64,000 nucleotides of DNA from Catenuloplanes indicus. GTDB taxonomy: Bacteria; Actinomycetota; Actinomycetes; Mycobacteriales; Micromonosporaceae. Every line of letters starts with the position of its first letter. Position 1 is the stretch's first letter. The stretch is from the NCBI RefSeq assembly GCF_030813715.1, contig NZ_JAUSUZ010000001.1, positions 6,138,001 to 6,202,000 of the forward strand. Reading direction: 5' to 3'. Shown here in pieces: positions 57,468 to 64,000 of the stretch. The notes below the pieces were generated by a model, which made no database searches, had not been told where the DNA came from, and worked only from the letters and a program-made list of their open reading frames with translations. The translations under genes were made by a program, and so were the position numbers.

Positions 57468-58400
57468 ATGAGCAACCCCGTCCCGGGACCGGTACTCGCG
57501 ATCGACGTCGGCGGCACCAAGCTGGCCGCCGCCGTGGTCACGCCCGACGGCACCGTCCGTGACCGCGCGGTGGTGCCCACCCCGGCGACGGACGACCCGG
57601 AGAAGGTCGGCGGCGCGCTGGTGGCCCTGGCCCACCAGGTCGCCGCCGCCGGCCCGGCGTCCGCGCTGCGCGGCATCGGCGTCGGCTCGGCCGGCCCGCT
57701 CGACCCGTACGCGGGCACCGTCAGCCCGGTCAACATCGTCGCCTGGCGCGGCTACCGGATCCTGGACGCGCTGCGCGACGTGCTGCCCGGCCGCCCTGCC
57801 TACCTGGGCGGCGACGGACAGTGCATGGCGCTCGGCGAGTACCGCTGGGGCGGCTACACCTCGGCCGCGTTCCTCGGCATCGTGGTCTCCACCGGCGTCG
57901 GCGGCGGCCTGGTCCTGGACGGCAAGGTCTACCAGGGCCCGACCGGCAACGCCGGGCACATCGGCCACATCCCGGTCTCGCTGGACGGCCCGGACTGCCC
58001 GTGCGGTGGCCGCGGCTGCGTCGAGGTGCTCGGCAGCGGCACCTCGATCGTGCGCTGGGCCCGCGCGAACGGTTGGGAGACCACGCACCCGACGGTCGAC
58101 GCGATCGCACTGGCCGCGGACGCGCGTGCCGGCCACCCGATCGCGCTGGAGGCGTTCAACCGGTCCGGCCACGCGGTCGGCGCCGGCATCGTGGCCACCG
58201 CCGGCCTGTTCGACCTGGACGACGTGGTGATCGGCGGCGGCGTCGCGAACGTCGGCGGCCTGCTCTTCGACCCGATCCGCGCCGCGATCTCCGCGCTGGC
58301 CGGCCTGGACTACATCAAGCGTGTCCGGGTGCACCGCAGCACGCTCGGCGGCGACGCCGGCCTGCTGGGCGCGGCCGCGTTGGTCATGTCACACCTGTAG
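57468..58400 (+). CDS. ROK family sugar kinase of the mannoside operon
   Basis: This 310-residue kinase has the ATP-binding LAIDVGGTKLAAAVV (about 10-24), NAGHIGHIPV and the ROK zinc motif CPCGGRGCVE (about 178-187). It lacks a DNA-binding domain, unlike the ROK repressor at 9522. Placed last in the operon, 13 bases after the beta-mannosidase gene, it probably phosphorylates released mannose or glucose. Whether it is a glucokinase or a mannokinase cannot be read from the sequence. Confidence 0.92.
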   Translation: MSNPVPGPVLAIDVGGTKLAAAVVTPDGTVRDRAVVPTPATDDPEKVGGALVALAHQVAAAGPASALRGIGVGSAGPLDPYAGTVSPVNIVAWRGYRILDALRDVLPGRPAYLGGDGQCMALGEYRWGGYTSAAFLGIVVSTGVGGGLVLDGKVYQGPTGNAGHIGHIPVSLDGPDCPCGGRGCVEVLGSGTSIVRWARANGWETTHPTVDAIALAADARAGHPIALEAFNRSGHAVGAGIVATAGLFDLDDVVIGGGVANVGGLLFDPIRAAISALAGLDYIKRVRVHRSTLGGDAGLLGAAALVMSHL

Positions 58401-58429
58401 CAGGGCTTTTGTTCCTCCCGGTCGCTTTG

Positions 58430-58448
58430 TTAGGTTAGCCATACCTAT
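58430..58448 (+). promoter_or_regulatory. Iron box (DmdR1/IdeR type) before the siderophore-interacting protein gene
   Basis: TTAGGTTAGCCATACCTAT closely matches the 19-bp iron box consensus of actinobacteria (TTAGGTTAGGCTAACCTAA). It ends 14 bases before the start codon, where iron-loaded DmdR1/IdeR would block transcription. This predicts induction under iron shortage. Confidence 0.88.
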
Positions 58449-58462
58449 CACCGGGAGGAACC

Positions 58463-59404
58463 GTGACCCTGACCGCCGAGCCCGCCACGACGGTCCGACC
58501 CTGGCGCTTCTTCATCACCGAGGTGCGCCGCGTCGAACGGCTCAGTCCGAGCTTCCTGCGCGTCACGCTCACCGGCGATGATCTGGACCACTTCGCGCCC
58601 ACCGGCTACGACCAGCGGTTCAAGCTGGTCCCGCCGCTGCCGGAGACCGGCTTCGACACGCTGCCCACCGGCGCCGACTGGTACGGCGAGTGGCGCGCGC
58701 TCCCCGAGGCGCACCGCAACCCGATCCGGACGTACACGGTGCGCGAGGTCCGCCCCGACCTGCGCGAGGTGGACGTCGACATGGTCCTGCACGGCGACCA
58801 CGGCCCCGCCTCCCGCTGGGCGCTGACCGCCCGCCCCGGCTCCCGGATCGCGCTGCTCGGCCCGAACGCCGACCACCCCGGCCCGCACGGCGGCTACGAC
58901 TTCCGCCCGCCGGCGCACGCCGACTTCCTGCTGCTGGGCGGCGACGAGACCGCCGCCCCCGCGATCGCCGCGATCCTGGCCAAGCTCCCCGCCGACACCC
59001 GCGGCGAGGCGTTCATCGAGGTACCGGAGACCGACGACCACTTCCCGGTCACCGCCCCCGCCGGCGTCACCGTCACCTGGCTCCCGCGCAACGGCGCCGC
59101 CCACGGCACCTACCTGATCCCCGCCGTCGAGGACGCCACCGCCCGCATCCTCGGTGACTCCCGGGTCGCCGATGCCCCCGCCACCATCGAGGACGTCGAC
59201 GTCGACCACGACCTGCTCTGGGAGGTCCCGGTCGACGCCGCCGGCGCCCCTCTCACCGACGCCAGCCGCCTCTACGCCTGGCTGGCCGGCGAGGCCGCCG
59301 TCATCAAGACCCTCCGCCGTCACCTGGTCACCGGCTGCGGCGTCGACCGCCGCGCCGTCGCCTTCATGGGCTACTGGCGCCTCGGACGCGCCGAGGGCAG
59401 CTGA
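58463..59404 (+). CDS. Siderophore-interacting protein (FAD-dependent ferric reductase, ViuB family)
   Basis: This 313-residue protein has the FAD-binding RTYTVREV (about 88-95), the following segment [22 protein letters not shown], and the NAD(P)-binding [15 protein letters not shown] (about 159-173). It ends with the SIP C-terminal [19 protein letters not shown]. It reduces ferric siderophores in the cytoplasm to release iron. GTG 58463 follows GGGAGGA by three bases. The iron box just upstream ties it to iron regulation and separates its control from the mannoside operon 62 bases before it. No siderophore synthesis or uptake gene is nearby. Confidence 0.94.
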   Translation: MTLTAEPATTVRPWRFFITEVRRVERLSPSFLRVTLTGDDLDHFAPTGYDQRFKLVPPLPETGFDTLPTGADWYGEWRALPEAHRNPIRTYTVREVRPDLREVDVDMVLHGDHGPASRWALTARPGSRIALLGPNADHPGPHGGYDFRPPAHADFLLLGGDETAAPAIAAILAKLPADTRGEAFIEVPETDDHFPVTAPAGVTVTWLPRNGAAHGTYLIPAVEDATARILGDSRVADAPATIEDVDVDHDLLWEVPVDAAGAPLTDASRLYAWLAGEAAVIKTLRRHLVTGCGVDRRAVAFMGYWRLGRAEGS

Positions 59405-59439
59405 CCTTCTCCGCGATCGACGACGATCTCACTCCGTCT

Positions 59440-59463
59440 GCCGTCTGTCCGCCGACAGGCGGC
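59440..59463 (+). terminator. Hairpin after the siderophore-interacting protein gene
   Basis: GCCGTCTGTC (59440-59449) pairs with GACAGGCGGC (59454-59463) with one G-U pair and loop CGCC, followed by TTT. It starts 36 bases after the stop. Confidence 0.75.
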
Positions 59464-59511
59464 TTTCGGTCGCCTGCTCGCTGAACACGCGGCCTCGGCG
59501 GAGATCACGCG

Positions 59512-59802
59512 TCAGGCGGTCGGCATGTCGACGGCCAGGCCGGCTGCCGACGCCGCTTCGGCCAGCCGGTTGTCGTAGGTCACGAACGACGTCAGCCGAT
59601 TCTGATCGCACAGGCGCAGCCCTGTGGCCAGGTGAATGGCATCGAGGCTTCGCGCGGTGGGTGGGGCGACCGTCTGGGCGAGGATGCGGATTCCAGAGTC
59701 TGCCTCGGTGTGGACCAACTTCACTGCGGCTGCGCAAGAAGGCACGCTTCATTTCGGCGAGCCGCTCCCGGTGGACTGCTGCCTCCAGTACGGTTCCGGG
59801 CG
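59512..59802 (-). pseudogene. Remnant of a vapBC toxin-antitoxin pair
   Basis: On the minus strand the frame ending at 59512 carries a good PIN-domain C-terminus (ARSLDAIHLATGLRL, LTSFVTYDNRLAEAASAAG). It joins directly to AAVKLVHTEADSG, which resembles the first helix of VapC proteins. About 70 central residues and the first catalytic Asp are missing. Just upstream, another frame (AAVHRERLAEMKRAF near 59750-59795) resembles the tail of a VapB antitoxin. An intact VapC has about 130 residues; at most 77 are readable here. An internal deletion most simply explains this, leaving no active toxin. Confidence 0.6.
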
Positions 59803-60405
59803 CTATCGGGTGCTCAGTGCGGCGATGGCGTGCATGGCGATGTCGATGGAGGCGTGCAGGCTTTCGCGCGTGGCGCCGGCGGCGGCGTGGACGGCGTGGC
59901 CCTCGCTGAGGGACATGACGAAGCGGGCCGTCGCCCGTGGGTCGACGCCGGGGCTCAGGTCACCCTCGGCGGCGGCGCGGGAGAGGCGTTCGGTGATCGC
60001 GGCCTCGGTGGCGGCGCGGCCGGTGGTCAGCGCCTCGGAGATGCGGGTGTTTTCCGGTGAGCAGGCCAGGCCGCCCTGGATGGACAGGCAGCCGGCCGGG
60101 TGATCGTCCGCGGTGAGGCCGTCGGCGCTGGTGCGCAGGAACGCCTCGATCGACGCGTGGACGGTGGGCTGGTCGAGGGCGGCGCGGGCCCGGCCGATCT
60201 GCTTCTCGTGGTAGCGGGCGAACGCGCGCTTGAACAGCTCTTCCTTGCTCCCGAACGTCGCGTAGAGGCTGGGCCGGTTGATGCCCATCGCGTCGGTGAG
60301 CGTGCTCAGTGAGGTGCCGTCGTAGCCGTACCGCCAGAAGACCTCGGTGGCGCGGTCGAGGACCGCCCCCTCGTCGAAGGCGCGCGGCCGTCCCGCTGTG
60401 CTCAT
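59803..60405 (-). CDS. TetR/AcrR family repressor
   Basis: This 200-residue protein has the TetR helix-turn-helix at about 25-55 (YGYDGTSLSTLTDAMGINRPSLYATFGSKEELF) and a C-terminal ligand domain of the TetR_C type with GCLSIQGGLACSP (about 105-117), seen in AcrR/YcdC-like members. It is divergent from an SDR gene, and three ACCGNNCGGTACAAA sites lie in the 108-base gap. It probably represses itself and the SDR-SnoaL unit and responds to a small lipophilic or aromatic compound. Confidence 0.92.
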   Translation of the reverse strand: MSTAGRPRAFDEGAVLDRATEVFWRYGYDGTSLSTLTDAMGINRPSLYATFGSKEELFKRAFARYHEKQIGRARAALDQPTVHASIEAFLRTSADGLTADDHPAGCLSIQGGLACSPENTRISEALTTGRAATEAAITERLSRAAAEGDLSPGVDPRATARFVMSLSEGHAVHAAAGATRESLHASIDIAMHAIAALSTR

Positions 60406-60416
60406 GCGCCCACTCT

Positions 60417-60500
60417 ACCGCTCGGTACAAATTGTGACCCGGCGCACCTAACTGATCGGTACAAAATCTTGCTAGCGTGGGTGCAACCGAGCGGTACAAA
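60417..60500. promoter_or_regulatory. Three TetR operator sites between divergent genes
   Basis: ACCGCTCGGTACAAA (60417-60431), ACTGATCGGTACAAA (60451-60465) and ACCGAGCGGTACAAA (60486-60500) are the same 15-bp site, at intervals of 34 and 35 bases. The first ten bases of sites one and three are perfect palindromes (ACCG-NN-CGGT); site two has one mismatch. They flank and overlap the divergent promoters. Confidence 0.8.
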
Positions 60501-60513
60501 ACCGAGGAGTCCC

Positions 60514-61200
60514 ATGGCCATCACCCTGATCACCGGCGCCAACAAGGGCATCGGGTTCGAGACCGCGAAGCGGCTCGTCGCGGACGGGCACACCGTCTAC
60601 GCCGGAGCCCGGGACCGGGAGCGCGGCGAGCGGGCGGCCGCGGCGCTCGGCGCCCGCTTCGTCCAGCTGGACGTCACCGACGACGTCTCGGTCCAGACCG
60701 CGCTGGCCACCGTCGACGCGGCCGAGGGCCGCCTGGACATCCTGATCAACAATGCCGGCGTCCTGGCCGACGGGCCGATCACCGGGCGGTCCGCCAGCTA
60801 CGCGTTCGACGTCAACACGGTGGGCGTCGTCCGGGTCACCGAGGCGGCACTGCCGCTGCTCCGGAAGGGTACGAACCCGGCGGTCGTCAACCTGTCCAGC
60901 AGCCTGGGCTCGTTCTGGGCGGTCACCAACCCGGAGCGGCCGGAGTCCGGCATGACGCTCGCGCTCTACTCAGCGTCCAAGGCCGCCGTCACCATGCTCA
61001 CCGTGCAGTACGCCAAGGCGCACCCGGGCATCCGGTTCACCGCGCTGGAGCCCGGCACCGCGGCCACCGACCTGAACGCCGCCTACCACATCGGCCGCCC
61101 GGTCGCGGAGAGCGGCGCGGTGGTCGCCCGCGTCGCCACCCAGGCCCCGGGCACGCCGAACGGCTCCTTCCAGGACGAGCACGGCGCGCTGGCCTGGTAG
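60514..61200 (+). CDS. Short-chain dehydrogenase/reductase
   Basis: This 228-residue classical SDR has the cofactor motif TGANKGIG (about 7-14), NNAG (about 81-84), catalytic Ser in LSSSLGSFW (about 130) and YSASK (about 153-157). The residues after the second strand (AGARDRERG) suggest NADP preference. ATG 60514 follows GAGGAG. Its operator array suggests induction by a compound that releases the TetR protein. The SnoaL-like gene follows by six bases. Confidence 0.93.
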   Translation: MAITLITGANKGIGFETAKRLVADGHTVYAGARDRERGERAAAALGARFVQLDVTDDVSVQTALATVDAAEGRLDILINNAGVLADGPITGRSASYAFDVNTVGVVRVTEAALPLLRKGTNPAVVNLSSSLGSFWAVTNPERPESGMTLALYSASKAAVTMLTVQYAKAHPGIRFTALEPGTAATDLNAAYHIGRPVAESGAVVARVATQAPGTPNGSFQDEHGALAW

Positions 61201-61206
61201 TACCTC

Positions 61207-61599
61207 ATGACCGACCACGATCTGCGCGACTGGTACCTGCGCTATGTCGCCGCGCTCAACGCGCACGAGTTCGACGGCATGGACCAGTTCATCGCCGACC
61301 GGGTGCTGCTGAACGGCGAGCCCGGCACCCGCGCCGACGTTCTGGCGGTGCAGCGGCACGACGTCGACGCCGTCCCGGACCTGCACTGGGAGATCCAGGA
61401 GATGCTGTTCGATCGCGACCGGATCGCGATCCGCGCGATCAACACCGGCACGCCGGTGACGGAGTGGCTCGGCGTCCCGCCGTCCGGCGCCTCGTTCGAG
61501 ATCGTCGAGTATGCGATCTACCGCGTCGCGGACGGCCGCTTCACCCAGATGACCGCCCTGCACGACTCGGCGGAACTCCGCCGCCGGCTGACCGCATGA
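61207..61599 (+). CDS. SnoaL-like / NTF2-fold protein
   Basis: This 130-residue alpha+beta barrel protein of the SnoaL ester cyclase-like group has [25 protein letters not shown] at the start, [23 protein letters not shown] in the middle and [15 protein letters not shown] near the end. Some members are polyketide cyclases; many have unknown substrates. It sits six bases behind the SDR gene and ends in a strong bidirectional hairpin. Confidence 0.85.
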   Translation: MTDHDLRDWYLRYVAALNAHEFDGMDQFIADRVLLNGEPGTRADVLAVQRHDVDAVPDLHWEIQEMLFDRDRIAIRAINTGTPVTEWLGVPPSGASFEIVEYAIYRVADGRFTQMTALHDSAELRRRLTA

Positions 61600-61605
61600 C
61601 AGACA

Positions 61606-61644
61606 CCGAAGGCGGGTTACCCTGAGCGGGTCACCCGCCTTCGG
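61606..61644. terminator. Bidirectional hairpin between snoaL-like gene and ilvD
   Basis: CCGAAGGCGGGT (61606-61617) pairs perfectly with ACCCGCCTTCGG (61633-61644), 15-base loop. It lies seven bases after one stop and 20 bases before the convergent ilvD stop. Confidence 0.85.
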
Positions 61645-61663
61645 GAGCGGAAAGAGCAGGCCG

Positions 61664-63508
61664 TTACGGCACTCGCCGGTAGGCGCCGTCCGACGCGGAC
61701 GTGGCCATCGACGCGTAGGCGCGCAGCGCCGCCGACACCGGGCGGTCGCGGTCGACCGGCGTGTACGGCTTGTCGCGCTTCTCCTGCGCGATCCGCCGCG
61801 CCTCCAGCACGTCCTCGGCGACGTTGAGGTTGATCGACCGGTTCGGGATGTCGATGACGATCTCGTCGCCCTCCTCGACCAGCGCGATCAGCCCGCCGGA
61901 CGCCGCCTCCGGCGAGACGTGCCCGATGGACAGCCCGGACGTGCCGCCGGAGAACCGGCCGTCGGTGATCAGCGCGCAGGCGCGGCCGAGGCCGCGGCCC
62001 TTCAGGAACGACGTCGGGTAGAGCATCTCCTGCATGCCCGGCCCGCCGCGCGGCCCCTCGTAGCGGATGACCACGACGTCCCCGGCGACGACCTGCTTGC
62101 CGAGGATGCCGTTGACCGCGTCGTCCTGCGACTCGAAGACCTTCGCCGGCCCGGAGAACGTCCAGACCTCCTCCGGCACGCCCGCGGTCTTCACCACGCA
62201 GCCGTCCGGCGCGATGTTGCCGAACAGGATGGCCAGGCCACCGTCCGCGGTGTAGGCGTGCGCGAGGTCGCGGATGCAGCCCTCGGCCGCGTCCGTGTCC
62301 AGCGTGGACCAGCGGTTCTCGGTGGAGAACGGCTGGGTGGTACGGACGCCGCCCGGCGCCGCGTGGAACAGCTCGATCGCCTCGGGGCGGGCGGAACCGG
62401 ACCGCACGTCCCAGTCGGCGAGCCACGAGTCCAGGTCGGCGGAGTGCACCGAGTGCACGTCCTTGTGCAGCAGGCCGGCCCGGTTCAGCTCGCCCAGGAT
62501 CGCCGGGATGCCACCGGCCCGGTGCACGTCCTCCATGTGGTACTTCTGGCTGTTCGGCGCGACCTTGGACAGGCACGGCACCCGGCGCGACACAGCGTCG
62601 ATGTCCGCCACCGTGAAGTCCAGCTCGGCCTCGCGCGCCGCGGCCAGCAGGTGCAGGATCGTGTTCGTCGAGCCGCCCATCGCGACGTCCAGCGCGACCG
62701 CGTTCTCGAACGCGGGCCGGCTGGCGATCGCGCGCGGCAGCAGCGACGCGTCGTCGCCGTCGTAGTAGCGCTTCGCGATGTCCACGATCAGCCGGCCGGC
62801 CTCGACGAACAGGTCCTTGCGGGCCGCGTGCGTGGCCAGCGTGGAACCGTTGCCGGGCAGCGCCAGGCCGATCGCCTCGGTCAGGCAGTTCATCGAGTTC
62901 GCGGTGAACATGCCGGAGCAGGAGCCGCAGGTCGGGCACGCGGAGCGCTCGATCGTGTCCAGCTGCTCGTCGGTGACCGCGTCGTTGACGGACGCCACCA
63001 TGGCATCGATCAGGTCGAGCTTGGAGTGCACGACACCCTCGACCGCGACGGTCTTGCCGGCCTCCATCGGGCCCCCGGAGACGAACACGGTCGGGATGTT
63101 CAGCCGCAGCGCGGCCAGCAGCATGCCCGGCGTGATCTTGTCGCAGTTGGAGATGCAGACGAGCGCGTCCGCGCAGTGCGCGTTCACCATGTACTCCACC
63201 GCGTCGGCGATCAGCTCGCGGCTGGGCAGCGAGTAGAGCATGCCGGCGTGGCCCATGGCGATGCCGTCGTCGACGGCGATGGTGTTGAACTCGCGCCCCA
63301 CGCCGCCGGCCTCGGCCACCGCGTCGGCGACCAGGCCGCCGAGGTCCTTCAGGTGGACATGACCCGGTACGAACTGCGTGAAGCTGTTCGCGATGGCGAC
63401 GATCGGCTTGCCGAAGTCGTCGTCGGTCATTCCGGTGGCCCGCCAGAGAGCGCGGGCGCCGGCCATCGTCCGGCCGTGCGTAGAGGTCCTTGACCGCAGC
63501 TGGGGCAT
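61664..63508 (-). CDS. ilvD: Dihydroxy-acid dehydratase
   Basis: The 614-residue product has the standard IlvD length. Its Fe-S cluster Cys residues lie in [12 protein letters not shown] (about 122) and [19 protein letters not shown] (about 192-210); the first C-terminal motif is [10 protein letters not shown] (about 278). It carries out the third step of valine and isoleucine synthesis in the cytoplasm. The ATG at 63508 has a weak upstream ribosome site. No other ilv gene is adjacent; the IlvG-like gene lies 49 kb away. Confidence 0.96.
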   Translation of the reverse strand: MPQLRSRTSTHGRTMAGARALWRATGMTDDDFGKPIVAIANSFTQFVPGHVHLKDLGGLVADAVAEAGGVGREFNTIAVDDGIAMGHAGMLYSLPSRELIADAVEYMVNAHCADALVCISNCDKITPGMLLAALRLNIPTVFVSGGPMEAGKTVAVEGVVHSKLDLIDAMVASVNDAVTDEQLDTIERSACPTCGSCSGMFTANSMNCLTEAIGLALPGNGSTLATHAARKDLFVEAGRLIVDIAKRYYDGDDASLLPRAIASRPAFENAVALDVAMGGSTNTILHLLAAAREAELDFTVADIDAVSRRVPCLSKVAPNSQKYHMEDVHRAGGIPAILGELNRAGLLHKDVHSVHSADLDSWLADWDVRSGSARPEAIELFHAAPGGVRTTQPFSTENRWSTLDTDAAEGCIRDLAHAYTADGGLAILFGNIAPDGCVVKTAGVPEEVWTFSGPAKVFESQDDAVNGILGKQVVAGDVVVIRYEGPRGGPGMQEMLYPTSFLKGRGLGRACALITDGRFSGGTSGLSIGHVSPEAASGGLIALVEEGDEIVIDIPNRSINLNVAEDVLEARRIAQEKRDKPYTPVDRDRPVSAALRAYASMATSASDGAYRRVP

Positions 63509-63671
63509 GAACCCCAGTGTTGCACCGGAGTAAACGCCACGGCAGCGTTAGGCGCCCCTTACGTCCACCACGCGGGACGACGTGTTAAACGACACCTGAT
63601 TGCGTGACCGGAATACCACGCTTCGCACACGCTGTCCCCACGGTCCGGCATTTATCCGGCAGAGTGAATAC

Positions 63672-64000
63672 GTGCACCTACCCCCTGGTGTCTGGATCGC
63701 CGCACTCGCCGCCGCTCTGTCGGCCGTGCCGGCCTCGGTCATGCTCGTCTCGTCCGCGCGCCGCCGGGCCGGTCGCCGCCGGCACGCGCACCACCTGCTG
63801 GCCGCCGGCAGCGCGCTCATCGCGCTGACCGCGGTGGCCGGGCTCGGCGTGGCGCTGACCGCGCACAGCCAGACCGCGGCCCGGCTGATCGCGCTCGGCA
63901 TGGTGGCCGGGGCGGTGACGCTGCTGGCCGGGATGCTGATGTTGCCCGGCGCCGCGGACACCGGGGCCACGGCGCTGCAACACCTCCTGGACGGGCTGGC
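63672..64000 (+). CDS. Membrane protein, N-terminal part only (runs off the right edge)
   Basis: GTG 63672 opens a frame of 109 codons that is still open at the window end. It encodes three or four membrane segments separated by an Arg/His-rich loop. The part LLAGMLMLPGAADTGATALQ, followed by HLLDGLA, resembles YLSGIILMPGAATTVPARLR, followed by RGIDGAG, in the second GGDEF-EAL protein (39603-42209), as does the spacing of the spans. It is therefore probably another signalling protein with the same sensory membrane module. The ribosome site is weak. Confidence 0.65.
   Translation, partial: MHLPPGVWIAALAAALSAVPASVMLVSSARRRAGRRRHAHHLLAAGSALIALTAVAGLGVALTAHSQTAARLIALGMVAGAVTLLAGMLMLPGAADTGATALQHLLDGL

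Overview
The window reads as a chromosomal segment of a high-GC, spore-forming actinomycete, most likely of the Micromonosporaceae (Actinoplanes/Catenuloplanes type). This is inferred from the very GC-rich third codon positions, GTG starts, GAGG/GGAGG ribosome sites, the large 1644-residue NAD-glutamate dehydrogenase, an iron box of the DmdR1/IdeR type, and a block of genes in the order known from Mycobacterium tuberculosis: etfB-etfA, cysteine desulfurase, mnmA, a MetE-like gene, ligA, gatC-gatA-gatB. A soluble chemoreceptor suits a genus with motile spores. No tRNA, rRNA, CRISPR array, insertion sequence or phage gene was seen.

Layout. 1-6314: a penicillin-binding lipoprotein gene running off the left edge, divergent from the NAD-glutamate dehydrogenase gene. 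6315-12551: an acetyltransferase, a repeat-rich intergenic stretch, a GH3 hexosaminidase divergent from a ROK repressor, then an IlvG-like ThDP enzyme and an enoyl-CoA hydratase. 13384-19979: two convergent DUF6232 paralogues, a chemoreceptor split into a PAS gene and an overlapping signalling gene, ribokinase, a lone ABC ATPase and a two-gene ABC exporter. 20159-22775: small secreted and membrane proteins, an acetyltransferase and a 58-residue cysteine-containing protein.

23034-39514 is the conserved core: electron transfer flavoprotein, tRNA thiolation (cysteine desulfurase plus MnmA), MetE-like and aminotransferase IV genes, TrpB2, a minimal GntR regulator facing ligA across an operator-like array, a GGDEF-EAL protein, and the tRNA amidotransferase GatCAB. 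39603-50668 holds a second GGDEF-EAL protein, a six-Asp-box propeller gene coupled to a MoaD/ThiS-like gene, secreted lipase, 2-hydroxyacid dehydrogenase, sorbosone-dehydrogenase-type lipoprotein, a metallophosphoesterase and a membrane-anchored protein.

50709-58400 is a self-contained beta-mannoside uptake and degradation locus: LacI repressor, binding protein, two permeases, GH2 beta-mannosidase and a ROK sugar kinase, with no ATPase of its own. Beyond it lie a siderophore-interacting protein under an iron box, a decayed vapBC remnant, a TetR gene divergent from an SDR-SnoaL pair with three operator sites, ilvD, and the start of a membrane protein resembling the N-terminus of the second GGDEF-EAL protein.

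The least explained parts are the operator array and stacked hairpins between the minimal GntR gene and ligA, the split chemoreceptor, the propeller-MoaD pair, and two families of dispersed intergenic repeats, one of which occurs with 19-bp minisatellites at two loci.
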